Part shown: piece after piece, positions 14,179 through 21,509 of the stretch
Numbering within the stretch: position 1 is the first letter of the stretch
How the letters are laid out: each line of letters begins with the position of its first letter
Source of the DNA: Oceanihabitans sp.
Lineage (GTDB): Bacteria; Bacteroidota; Bacteroidia; Flavobacteriales; Flavobacteriaceae
DNA length: 21,752 nt
Assembly (NCBI GenBank): GCA_018067265.1
Contig: JAGPUY010000183.1
Coordinates: forward strand, 1-21,752
Reading direction: 5' to 3'
Notes under the pieces: generated by a model
The model's database searches: none
Seen by the model: the letters and a program-made list of their open reading frames with translations, nothing else
What the model was told of the DNA's origin: nothing
Made by a program: the position numbers and the translations under genes

Positions 14179-14757
14179 ATGTACAACAAAAATTTTAAGT
14201 TAATTATTGCTGCAGCTATAGTAGGAGTCGCTGTTTGGCAGTTTATAGAAGGTAATATTGGTAACGGTATTATGTTTATTTTATTATCCTTAATCTTCAT
14301 TTTCTTATACTTTAAAAACGAAATTATTTTATTAGCTTTCTTAAAATTGCGTAAGCAAGATTTTGAAGGAGCGAACAAATGGTTAGATAAAATCAAGAAT
14401 CCAGAGGCTGCTTTAGTAAAAAAACAGCAAGGTTACTTTAATTATCTTAAAGGTATTATGGTTAGCCAAACGGATATGGGTGAAGCTGAAAAACGATTTA
14501 AAAAGGCTATTTCTCTTGGTTTATCTATGGATCATGATTTAGCTATGGCAAAATTAAATTTAGCTGGTATTGCTTTTACTAAAAGAAGAAAGCAAGAAGC
14601 GCAAATACTTTTAAAGGAAGCTGAAAAATTAGACAAGCGTGATATGTTGAAAGATCAGATTAAAATGATGAAAGATAATATGAAGCGTGCACAGGCACCA
14701 AATCAACATTATGGTCAAGGTGGTTCTATGCGTTCGCAAAAAAGAAAAAGCAGATAA
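14179..14757 (+). CDS. Small membrane-anchored TPR-like protein
   Basis: The 192-residue protein starts with two closely spaced hydrophobic segments (about residues 6-22 and 27-46). A cytoplasmic helical region follows, with TPR-like pairs at about 55-140 (FEGANKWLDKIKNPEAALV, AEKRFKKAISLGLSM, LAMAKLNLAGIAFTKRRKQ). The tail, roughly residues 165-192, is basic and low-complexity, ending in QKRKSR. Such a layout suggests a membrane-tethered scaffold; no enzyme motif is present and I assign no specific role. The gene is divergent from rpmH and convergent with the transporter gene, with only three bases between the two stop codons. Confidence 0.8.
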   Translation: MYNKNFKLIIAAAIVGVAVWQFIEGNIGNGIMFILLSLIFIFLYFKNEIILLAFLKLRKQDFEGANKWLDKIKNPEAALVKKQQGYFNYLKGIMVSQTDMGEAEKRFKKAISLGLSMDHDLAMAKLNLAGIAFTKRRKQEAQILLKEAEKLDKRDMLKDQIKMMKDNMKRAQAPNQHYGQGGSMRSQKRKSR

Positions 14758-14771
14758 TTCTTACTGAATTA
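14755..14771. terminator. Possible weak bidirectional terminator spanning two stop codons
   Basis: TAATTC (14755-14760) and GAATTA (14766-14771) form a 6-bp, AT-rich hairpin covering the stop codons of both convergent genes. A six-T run follows on the plus strand (14776-14781) and a T-rich stretch on the minus strand. The stem is weak, so termination may be partial. Confidence 0.4.
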
Positions 14772-16071
14772 CCTGTTTTTTATTCGTCCTAAAAACAATA
14801 AATAAAATGGTGCTTACTAATAGTAATAGCAAGTACCATGTATTTCCTACCAAGTCTATATAGTTTATTTTGCTTTGAGAAAAGCTTAAGATCATTAATA
14901 CTTGTGCGCCATAAGGCAATAGTCCTTGCGTAATACAAGCAAAAATATCTAGAATAGACGCTGTTTTCTTATTATCTAAAGCATATTCGTCATTAATCGT
15001 TTTCGCAATAGATCCCGCTATAATAATAGATACTGTATTATTGGCAATAGCAACATTAATAGTACTTACTAAACCTGCAATACCAAATTGAGCAGATTTT
15101 TTACTTTTAATTAAGGTTTTAATTTTATTTAAAACATAATCTATTCCTCCATTTTTCTCTACTAAAGCAGCCAAACCTCCTGTTAATAAAGACAGTAAAA
15201 ATATTTCTGTCATACTCGTAAACCCAGAATATGCAATTTTAGTGGATTCTATTAGTGTAAAGTCGCCGTAAACCAGACCCAAAATACCTCCAGAAACAAT
15301 TCCTAAAAGGAGTGTTACAAATACATTTACTCCAAAAACGGAAAGTAAAATAACTAAAATATAAGGCAGTATTTTTATTATAGAGTAGTTATAAATTACA
15401 TTTTCGGTGATATTGGTTTCTAAATCAAAACCTTGAATAACTAAAATTACAATAGTAATAATTGCCGCTGGGAGTGCTATTTTTATATTTTCTTTAAACT
15501 TATCACTCATCTTACAATCCAGAGATTGGGTAGCAGCAATAGTAGTATCAGATATTACAGACAAATTATCTCCAAACATAGAGCCACCTAGTAATGCACC
15601 ACAAAGTACTGCAAGAGATGTTCCTCCTTGATCTGCAATACCTATAATAATTGGCGCTAAGGTAACAATGGCACCAACCGAAGTTCCTGTAGAAACAGAT
15701 AGAAAGGCGGCAATAATAAACACACCAAAATAAATATATTCAATGGCAATAAAGTCTAAACCTAGATTTACAATAGCATCTACACTTCCTGTAGCCTTAG
15801 TAATAGCGGCAAAAGCACCAGCTAACAAATAGATTAAACACATGGTTAGTATTTTATCATCTCCACAACCTTTTAAAAGGGTTTTAATTTTTGAGTTAAC
15901 CGATTGCTTAAACATTAAAAAAGCAACTATAATACCCAAAATAACTGCTATAGGAGCAGGTAGAGCATAAAAGTCGTTTTGGTATAAACCAACGCCTAAA
16001 AATGTAAATACAAATACGAATAATGGAATTAATGCTCTAAAACTTGGTGTAATGGGATTCAATTTTGACAT
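14761..16071 (-). CDS. NhaC-family transporter, probable methionine transporter (MetT-like)
   Basis: The 436-residue inner-membrane protein has about eleven hydrophobic segments and NhaC-family motifs: STGTSVGA (residues 127-134), GGSMFGDNLSVISDTTIAAT (162-181) and NNTVSIIIAGSIAK in the C-terminal half. The family is usually labelled Na+/H+ antiporter. A branch named MetT has been proposed as methionine transporters because it lies in SAM-riboswitch or MetJ regulons. The leader here contains a SAM-clan riboswitch-like motif, so methionine uptake is more likely than sodium export. Family assignment is strong; substrate is inference from the leader. It converges on the small TPR gene. Confidence 0.85.
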   Translation of the reverse strand: MSKLNPITPSFRALIPLFVFVFTFLGVGLYQNDFYALPAPIAVILGIIVAFLMFKQSVNSKIKTLLKGCGDDKILTMCLIYLLAGAFAAITKATGSVDAIVNLGLDFIAIEYIYFGVFIIAAFLSVSTGTSVGAIVTLAPIIIGIADQGGTSLAVLCGALLGGSMFGDNLSVISDTTIAATQSLDCKMSDKFKENIKIALPAAIITIVILVIQGFDLETNITENVIYNYSIIKILPYILVILLSVFGVNVFVTLLLGIVSGGILGLVYGDFTLIESTKIAYSGFTSMTEIFLLSLLTGGLAALVEKNGGIDYVLNKIKTLIKSKKSAQFGIAGLVSTINVAIANNTVSIIIAGSIAKTINDEYALDNKKTASILDIFACITQGLLPYGAQVLMILSFSQSKINYIDLVGNTWYLLLLLVSTILFIVFRTNKKQVIQ

Positions 16072-16146
16072 TTTTTCTTTTTAATAGAAAGAAGACAAAA
16101 AGCAAATAGAGAAGAAATTGAATTAACATTTTTTCCAAAATATTGG

Positions 16147-16210
16147 CTTATCGCTTTAGCACCTTGCTTGTTATTGCAGGTTGCTATCTCCTTTCGAGAT
16201 TCTTGATAAT
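16147..16210 (-). promoter_or_regulatory. SAM-clan riboswitch-like aptamer (SAM-I/SAM-IV type, compact)
   Basis: On the minus strand TTATCAAGAA opens the motif, then a short P2 hairpin ATCTC/GAGAT (16200-16186), then AGCAACC, a P3 arm CCTGC...GCAAGG, the signature AAGGTGCTAAA, and GATAAG closing P1 (TTATC 16209-16205 with GATAA 16152-16148). TATCAAGA, GCAACC and AAGGTGCTAA are the SAM-I core sequences. P2 is too short for a kink-turn and no P4 fits between GCTAAA and GATAAG. A 4-bp hairpin CCAA/TTGG follows. It lies 76 bases before the transporter ATG and would respond to S-adenosylmethionine. Confidence 0.75.
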
Positions 16211-16223
16211 TAATTTAAGTCGG

Positions 16224-16231
16224 CAAATATA
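16224..16231 (-). promoter_or_regulatory. -7 promoter box for the riboswitch-transporter transcript
   Basis: TATATTTG on the minus strand is a perfect -7 box, and the start site near 16217 would begin just before the riboswitch P1. No TTG lies at the -33 position. Upstream, 16289-16303 holds a perfect 6-bp dyad AGTGAA/TTCACT around AGA with no assigned role; the rest of the 16072-16373 gap is filled by the riboswitch, its U-rich leader and the next terminator. Confidence 0.5.
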
Positions 16232-16318
16232 TAAGAATAAATACTTGGTACGCGCTTAAATTAGATAATTTTAACAAACTATTTAGTAAGTGAAAGATTC
16301 ACTACCAATTTTAAACAA

Positions 16319-16356
16319 AAAAAAGGATAGCTCTACATTTAAAGCTATCCTTTTTT
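16319..16356 (-). terminator. Rho-independent terminator after the lytic transglycosylase gene
   Basis: A perfect 14-bp stem, AAAAAAGGATAGCT (16319-16332) with its complement at 16343-16356 around a 10-base loop, begins 17 bases after the transglycosylase stop. On the minus strand it ends in eight T residues. Confidence 0.9.
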
Positions 16357-16373
16357 AGTAAACAAACACCTAT

Positions 16374-17303
16374 TTATGGGTTTGTGTTATAATGTCCTTC
16401 ACGAGGAATATCTATTAAATATTTTTTTCTAGATGCATTATTTAATTTTGCTTCTCGTAACCAAGGGTTATGCAGTTTAAGTATTTTGTAATTAATACCA
16501 AATCCTTTAGCAAAACTTGCAAAATCATTTACTACAGTATCCACCTCTACTTTATAAGTAGGAATATAACTATATAGATCTTTATCTCTAAAATTAAAAC
16601 CATACTTATCTGGATGACTTAAAATTTCTTTTAGAGCAACAATTCTAAATACATAGCGCCCCGTTTCTTCCCCTAAAAGTAAATCGTAATAACCAGAAAC
16701 ATCTTGTTCTTTTAGTCTTCTTGCCATTCCTGCCATTCCAGCATTATATCCAGAAGCTGCAAGCGTCCAAGAGCCTAATTTTTCTTTCGATTTTTTTAAG
16801 TACACACAAGCAACCTCTGTTGCTAATTCAATATTATAGCGTTCATCTACATTATCATTTACTTCTAAGCCATATTCTCTTCCGGTACCTTTCATTATTT
16901 GCCAAACACCACTTGCTCCGGCATGTGATCTTGCATTTGTAAGTCCGCTTTCAATAACCGCTAAGTACTTAAAATCGTCTGGAATACCATGTTTTGCAAG
17001 AATAGGTTCTATTATAGGAAAGTACTTTCGTGCACGTTTAAACATTAAAAACCCATTAGATTGCCAGTATGTATTTACTAACAGTTCTCTATCCATACGT
17101 TCTAGAATATCTGGATTATGCAATGGTACTTGCTCTCCGGCAAAATCTAAATAACTAGGGACTTGTAACGCGTAAACGTTATAATCGTTAATTATTTTTT
17201 TTTCAAAATTCTCGTCTGTTGGCGCATCTTGCAATGCAAAAACAAACAGGCCACATACTCCAAATAATCCAAATAGTGCAAGTGCATTTTTAATCCTTTT
17301 CAT
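16374..17303 (-). CDS. Membrane-bound lytic murein transglycosylase, MltD-like SLT domain
   Basis: The 309-residue protein has an N-terminal signal peptide (about residues 1-24, ending near FALQ). An SLT goose-lysozyme-type catalytic domain follows at about 95-235: HGIPDDFKYLAVIESGLTNA contains the catalytic Glu118, and SHAGASGVWQIMKGTGREYG and AASGYNAGMAGM are the other family motifs. It should cleave peptidoglycan glycan strands in the periplasm, forming 1,6-anhydromuramyl ends. No lipobox cysteine follows the signal and no complete LysM is evident, so it is shorter than E. coli MltD. It lies 55 bases downstream of the hydrolase gene on the same strand and may share its transcript. Confidence 0.9.
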   Translation of the reverse strand: MKRIKNALALFGLFGVCGLFVFALQDAPTDENFEKKIINDYNVYALQVPSYLDFAGEQVPLHNPDILERMDRELLVNTYWQSNGFLMFKRARKYFPIIEPILAKHGIPDDFKYLAVIESGLTNARSHAGASGVWQIMKGTGREYGLEVNDNVDERYNIELATEVACVYLKKSKEKLGSWTLAASGYNAGMAGMARRLKEQDVSGYYDLLLGEETGRYVFRIVALKEILSHPDKYGFNFRDKDLYSYIPTYKVEVDTVVNDFASFAKGFGINYKILKLHNPWLREAKLNNASRKKYLIDIPREGHYNTNP

Positions 17304-17358
17304 AGTCCTTGATTTTTTTATAAAGTTAAATAATATATAGCAAAATTTACGCCAGAAA

Positions 17359-18021
17359 TTACTGTAATATCAATTTTGGCAAATTTTCATTAAACCACTT
17401 GTATTTATTAATAATCATAATGTGTGTTCCCCCTTTAACCGTGATGCAATCGGTAATATATTTATACGGAAAAACCATGTCTTTATCTCCATGAATATGA
17501 ATCGCTCCTGGTATTGGTTCTTCTTGCTCCCAACATACTACTTGCTCAATTGCCCAATCTAAATATGCCGCGCTAGTTACCGACATGTATTTTTTATAAA
17601 GCGCTACTCTTTTAGTAACGCTTTTACCAAATGTATATTTTGCTAAGGCATCTATATTACCAGCTAAACTAGTTGGCAAAATTTTATAGGCTTTTGTATG
17701 TTTTGCAATTTTCATACGTTTTGGCAACTCATGCATCGTTTTCACAGAAGATACAACAAAAAGTTTTCGCAGCTTAATATGCTTGCTCATTTCTTGCACT
17801 AAGATACCTCCAAAAGAAACGCCTAGTAACACCACATTATCCTCTTTGATGAAAACTGTCATACGCTTTGCATAATCGCTTAGAGATTCATTTTTATGCG
17901 GAATCAGCCATTCTAACCAGTGTATTTGAAACTGGTCTTCAGGTAACTTTATATTTTCAAAAATTGTGGGATTAGCAGCCATTCCAGGCATTAAATACAC
18001 ATGTATAAGTTCTTGATTCAT
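17359..18021 (-). CDS. Alpha/beta-hydrolase family protein
   Basis: The 220-residue protein has a complete alpha/beta-hydrolase triad pattern. The strand VYLMPGMAAN near residue 8 gives the oxyanion region, GVSFGG (67-72) gives nucleophile Ser69, HGDKDMVFP (177-185) gives the acid Asp181 or Asp179, and GGTHIMI gives His200. There is no signal peptide, so it is cytoplasmic. The substrate is unknown; esterase or lipase-like hydrolysis of a small metabolite is the family expectation. It precedes the transglycosylase gene with 55 bases between, but that pairing gives no clear functional clue. Confidence 0.85.
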   Translation of the reverse strand: MNQELIHVYLMPGMAANPTIFENIKLPEDQFQIHWLEWLIPHKNESLSDYAKRMTVFIKEDNVVLLGVSFGGILVQEMSKHIKLRKLFVVSSVKTMHELPKRMKIAKHTKAYKILPTSLAGNIDALAKYTFGKSVTKRVALYKKYMSVTSAAYLDWAIEQVVCWEQEEPIPGAIHIHGDKDMVFPYKYITDCITVKGGTHIMIINKYKWFNENLPKLILQ

Positions 18022-18079
18022 TAGTTTTTAAGTTCTTAATAACTATAAATAACCGATTAATTTTCGTAAATTTACTGCA

Positions 18080-18102
18080 CAAAACTATGCAAAAAAGTTT
18101 TG
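18080..18102 (-). promoter_or_regulatory. Candidate promoter and overlapping dyad before the hydrolase gene
   Basis: On the minus strand TAGTTTTG (18087-18080) is a perfect -7 box about 58 bases before the hydrolase ATG. A perfect inverted repeat CAAAACT (18080-18086) and AGTTTTG (18096-18102) with a 9-base spacer overlaps it and could be an operator. No -33 TTG is evident. Confidence 0.35.
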
Positions 18103-18139
18103 ACTCCTTATTTTTCTATTGAATTAAAACAAATTAATT

Positions 18140-18436
18140 ATGATTGATGCAGCTGAATTAATTGATAATGACTTCTTACGTCAATATGAATTAAAAATTG
18201 AAGATGAATTAGCAAAAATTGAATATTCTCTTCAAGAAAGAAAAATATTTTTAACCAAACTTATAATTCCTGAGAACCTATTTTCTGAAGATTTTCAAAA
18301 TGAATTTATAATACTTGTTCTAAAAAATATTGAAGAAAGAAACCTAAGCGTTGTTCCTACAAGTCCGGAAGTAGCTAAGTTTATCAGAAAAAACAGGCAA
18401 TACAAAAGCATGTTACCTGTAGGATTAAGAATTTAA
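18140..18436 (+). CDS. Short GNAT-like (Acetyltransf_CG type) protein
   Basis: The 98-residue protein resembles the small YjdJ/Acetyltransf_CG branch of GNAT N-acetyltransferases. A beta-hairpin-rich start (YELKIEDELAKIEYSLQERKIFLTKLIIP) leads to NIEERNLSVVPTSPEVAKFIRKNRQY, where VVPTSPEVAKFIRKN matches the family's C-terminal V-x-P-x-C-P-x-V-x-x-F-x-x-x segment. The cysteine common at that site is serine here, and the usual acetyl-CoA loop (R/Q-x-x-G-x-G/A) is not seen, being replaced by FSEDFQNEFI. Acetyltransferase activity is therefore uncertain. It is divergent from the hydrolase gene and ends at its own terminator. Confidence 0.75.
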   Translation: MIDAAELIDNDFLRQYELKIEDELAKIEYSLQERKIFLTKLIIPENLFSEDFQNEFIILVLKNIEERNLSVVPTSPEVAKFIRKNRQYKSMLPVGLRI

Positions 18437-18466
18437 AACGTATTCAAATACTTTTTACAAATAAAG

Positions 18467-18494
18467 AACGGAAGCAAGTGCTTCCGTTTTTTTT
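18467..18494. terminator. Rho-independent terminator overlapping the mtaB stop
   Basis: AACGGAAGC (18467-18475) and GCTTCCGTT (18480-18488) form a perfect 9-bp stem with loop AAGT, followed by a run of T up to 18494. It terminates the GNAT-like gene. The T-run overlaps the convergent mtaB stop codon at 18495-18493, and the A-rich left flank offers a short T-tail for mtaB too. Confidence 0.88.
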
Positions 18495-19821
18495 ATACCA
18501 ATTCTTTTATAAAATCAAACCTTACTAAGCCATCATCATCAATTTTAGTAAGCGTTACTTCTTGTAATGTATTTACTAATTCTGGATTCCAAGGCGCTTT
18601 TACTTTTACATAGTTTTCGGTAAACCCATGAATGTATCCTTCTTTATTCTCACTTTCAAATAAAACGGTTCTAGAACTACCAATTTGGCTTTCATAGTAG
18701 GCTCTTCGCTTCTTTACAGATAAACCACGTAGCATTTTACTGCGCTTTGCTCGCACGTTTCTAGGCACTTCACCTTCCATAGTAGCTGCAACGGTATTAT
18801 CTCTTTCTGAATACGTAAAAACGTGTAAATAAGAAATATCTAGTTCATTTAAAAAGTTATAGCTTTCTAAAAACATTTCATCGGTTTCACCAGGGAAACC
18901 AACAATCACATCCACACCAATACAGGCATGAGGCATCACTTGTTTTATTCTGTTCACGCGATCTACATACAGCTCTTTCCTGTATCTTCTTCGCATTAAC
19001 TTTAAAATCTCATTACTTCCGCTTTGCAGTGGAATATGAAAATGAGGGACAAAAGTTCTGCTTTTAGAAACAAAATCTATGGTTTCATTTTTCAATAAAT
19101 TAGGCTCAATAGAAGAAATACGTAAACGCTCTATACCTTCTACTTCATCTAATGCTTGCACTAGCTCATAGAACGTGTGTTCATGCTTTTTATTACCAAA
19201 TTCCCCTTTACCATAATCGCCAATATTAACTCCGGTAAGTACAATTTCTTTAATTCCTTTTTCAGAAATTTCTTTTGCATTTTTAAGCACATTTAAAAGT
19301 TCGTCACTTCTAGAAATCCCTCGCGCTAAAGGTATTGTACAATAAGTACATTTATAATCACAACCATCTTGCACTTTTAAAAAAGCCCGTGTTCTGTCTC
19401 CAATAGAATAGCTACCAACATAAAAGTCTGCTTCTTCTATTTCACAAGAATGTACTTCTCCAAAATCGTTTTTAGCTAAATCGTTTATGTAATCTGTGAT
19501 TTTAAATTTTTCGGTTGCACCAAGCACTAAATCTACACCATGAACATCTGCTAGTTCTTGTGGTTTAAGTTGCGCATAACAACCTACTGCGGCAACAAAA
19601 GCATCCGGATTAATCTTTTGCGCTTGTTTTACAATCGTTTTAAATCGTTTGTCCGCATTTTCTGTTACAGAACATGTGTTAATCACATATATATCTGCCT
19701 TCTCCTTAAAATCTACACGCTCAAAACCTTCATCATTAAAGTTTCTTGCGATAGTAGATGTTTCCGAAAAATTAAGTTTACAACCTAAAGTATAAAATGC
19801 GACTTTTTTAGTAACGTTCAT
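18493..19821 (-). CDS. mtaB: tRNA t6A37 C2-methylthiotransferase MtaB
   Basis: From ATG at 19821 the product has 442 residues. The N-terminal MTTase domain begins KKVAFYTLGCKLNFSETS with cluster cysteines C14, C50 and C81. The radical SAM domain has CDYKCTYC with C154, C158 and C161, and a C-terminal TRAM-like region ends the protein. The motifs GCKLN and NTCSVT distinguish MtaB from MiaB and RimO. It converts t6A37 to ms2t6A in tRNAs decoding ANN codons, using two [4Fe-4S] clusters. A longer frame from TTG at 19845 is open, but the -7 box TAAATTTG covers that TTG, so ATG 19821 is preferred. Confidence 0.94.
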   Translation of the reverse strand: MNVTKKVAFYTLGCKLNFSETSTIARNFNDEGFERVDFKEKADIYVINTCSVTENADKRFKTIVKQAQKINPDAFVAAVGCYAQLKPQELADVHGVDLVLGATEKFKITDYINDLAKNDFGEVHSCEIEEADFYVGSYSIGDRTRAFLKVQDGCDYKCTYCTIPLARGISRSDELLNVLKNAKEISEKGIKEIVLTGVNIGDYGKGEFGNKKHEHTFYELVQALDEVEGIERLRISSIEPNLLKNETIDFVSKSRTFVPHFHIPLQSGSNEILKLMRRRYRKELYVDRVNRIKQVMPHACIGVDVIVGFPGETDEMFLESYNFLNELDISYLHVFTYSERDNTVAATMEGEVPRNVRAKRSKMLRGLSVKKRRAYYESQIGSSRTVLFESENKEGYIHGFTENYVKVKAPWNPELVNTLQEVTLTKIDDDGLVRFDFIKELV

Positions 19822-19842
19822 TCTTGTATTTTTACCAAGTTG

Positions 19843-19850
19843 CAAATTTA
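19843..19850 (-). promoter_or_regulatory. -7 promoter box for mtaB
   Basis: TAAATTTG on the minus strand is a perfect -7 box; a start near 19836 leaves a leader of about 15 bases before the mtaB ATG at 19821. No -33 TTG is visible at the usual distance. The box lies in the 44-base gap between mtaB and the divergent binding-protein gene. Confidence 0.5.
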
Positions 19851-19865
19851 CAACTAATAAGTTAT

Positions 19866-21488
19866 ATGATAAAACAGATTAAACTCTTTATAAAAGTTAC
19901 TTTGAATAGCTACGTACTATTTTTTGCTGTCATGGTACTATTCTCTTGTCAAGAAAACACAAAGAATACATCTTCTGTATTTAGATATAACGAGCATAAA
20001 AATATTGGTTCTTTAGATCCTGCCTTTGCTAAAGACAATGCAGACATTTGGGCAATTAATCAACTGTTTAATGGTTTAGTACAAATGGATGAAGATCTAA
20101 ACGTGCAACCTTGCATTGCAAAAAGTTGGACTATTTCTCCCGATGCCCTTACCTACTCTTTTGTACTTCGCGATGACGTAAACTTTCATAAACATCTTCT
20201 TTTTGGAAAAGATTCTACCAGAAATGTTATCGCCACGGATTTTGAATACAGCTTCCATCGTTTAAAAGATAAAAAAGTAGCCTCGTCTGGAAGTTGGGTT
20301 TTAAATAAAGTAGACCATTTTTCAGCCATAAACGATTCTGTTTTTCAAATACAATTAAAACAACCTTTTCCTGCTTTTTTAGGATTGCTTACCATGAAAT
20401 ATTGCTCTGTAGTTCCAAAAGAGATTGTGACGCATTATAGCAGTGACTTTAGAGCAAATCCTATTGGAACCGGTCCTTTTATATTTAAACGCTGGGAAGA
20501 AAACATTAAACTCGTTTTTAGAAAGAATGTTAATTATTTTGAAAAAGATTCCAACGGAAATACCTTGCCCTACTTAGAAGCTGTCGCTATTACTTTTTTA
20601 CCAGATAAGCAAAGTGAGTTTTTACAATTTGCACAAGGAAATTTAGATTTTGTCTCTGGTTTAGATGCTTCCTATAAAGACGAAATATTAACTGCTACTG
20701 GTGCGCTTCGTGATGTATATGCTAAGAATGTACATATGATTCGTGGTCCTTATTTAAACACAGAATATCTTGGATTTTATATGGAAAGTGATGCTATAGA
20801 AGTGCAATCCAAATTACTTCGACAAGCTGTAAATTTTGGTTTTGACAGAAAAAAAATGATGACCTATTTAAGAAATGGAATTGGTATTCCTGCTAATGGA
20901 GGTTTTATTCCAAAAGGACTTCCTGGTTATCATGCGAATATTGGTTATGATTACCAACCAGAAAAGGCTAAAAATTTAGTCGGACAATATATAAAGGAAA
21001 CCGGAAACAAAAACCCAGAAATAACGCTTACTACCACTGGGAATTATTTAAGTTTTTGTGAATATATACAACGAGAGTTAAAGAAAACAGGATTAAATAT
21101 TAAAGTAGATGTGGTTCCTGCTTCTGCTTTAAAAGAAGCAAAGGCTAACGGTAAAACAAACATGTTTAGAGCCAGTTGGGTAGCCGATTATCCAGACGCT
21201 CAAAATTATCTTTCTTTATATTACAGTAAGAATTTTGCACCAAACGGACCAAATTATACCCACTTTAAAAATGAACAATTTGACCTTTGGTATGAACAGG
21301 CTTTTACGGAAACAAATACGTTACATAGAGAGAAGTTATACGCTAAAATGGATTCTTTAGTAATGCAAGAATCCCCCATAATTGCGATGTTTTATGATGA
21401 AGTTGTACGTTTTACTAGAAAAGAAGTAAACGGTTTAGGCATAAACCCAATTAACTTATTAGAATTAAAACAGGTCTACAAAAAGTAA
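19866..21488 (+). CDS. ABC transporter solute-binding lipoprotein, family 5 (DppA/OppA-like)
   Basis: From ATG at 19866 the product has 540 residues. It starts with a lipoprotein signal peptide whose lipobox VLFSC places the lipidated Cys at residue 28. The SBP family 5 body follows: IGSLDPAFAKDNADIWAINQLFNGLV, then LVQMDEDLNVQPCIAKSWTI, then GTGPFIFKRWEEN, and a C-terminal RASWVADYPDAQNYL. These proteins bind peptides, nickel or other small solutes for an ABC importer. No permease or ATPase gene is adjacent in this window, so the transporter partners are elsewhere or just beyond reach. A frame from TTG at 19824 is open but would destroy the normal signal peptide start. Ligand unknown. Confidence 0.9.
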   Translation: MIKQIKLFIKVTLNSYVLFFAVMVLFSCQENTKNTSSVFRYNEHKNIGSLDPAFAKDNADIWAINQLFNGLVQMDEDLNVQPCIAKSWTISPDALTYSFVLRDDVNFHKHLLFGKDSTRNVIATDFEYSFHRLKDKKVASSGSWVLNKVDHFSAINDSVFQIQLKQPFPAFLGLLTMKYCSVVPKEIVTHYSSDFRANPIGTGPFIFKRWEENIKLVFRKNVNYFEKDSNGNTLPYLEAVAITFLPDKQSEFLQFAQGNLDFVSGLDASYKDEILTATGALRDVYAKNVHMIRGPYLNTEYLGFYMESDAIEVQSKLLRQAVNFGFDRKKMMTYLRNGIGIPANGGFIPKGLPGYHANIGYDYQPEKAKNLVGQYIKETGNKNPEITLTTTGNYLSFCEYIQRELKKTGLNIKVDVVPASALKEAKANGKTNMFRASWVADYPDAQNYLSLYYSKNFAPNGPNYTHFKNEQFDLWYEQAFTETNTLHREKLYAKMDSLVMQESPIIAMFYDEVVRFTRKEVNGLGINPINLLELKQVYKK

Positions 21489-21492
21489 CCTA

Positions 21493-21509
21493 TTAGATTT
21501 CTAATCTAA
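21493..21509. terminator. Possible AT-rich hairpin terminator between convergent genes
   Basis: TTAGATT (21493-21499) and AATCTAA (21503-21509) form a perfect 7-bp stem with a 3-base loop, starting 5 bases after the binding-protein stop and including the stop codon of the convergent YhhN-family gene. No strong T-run follows on the plus strand, and only a delayed one (CTTTTTG) on the minus strand, so termination is uncertain. Confidence 0.4.
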
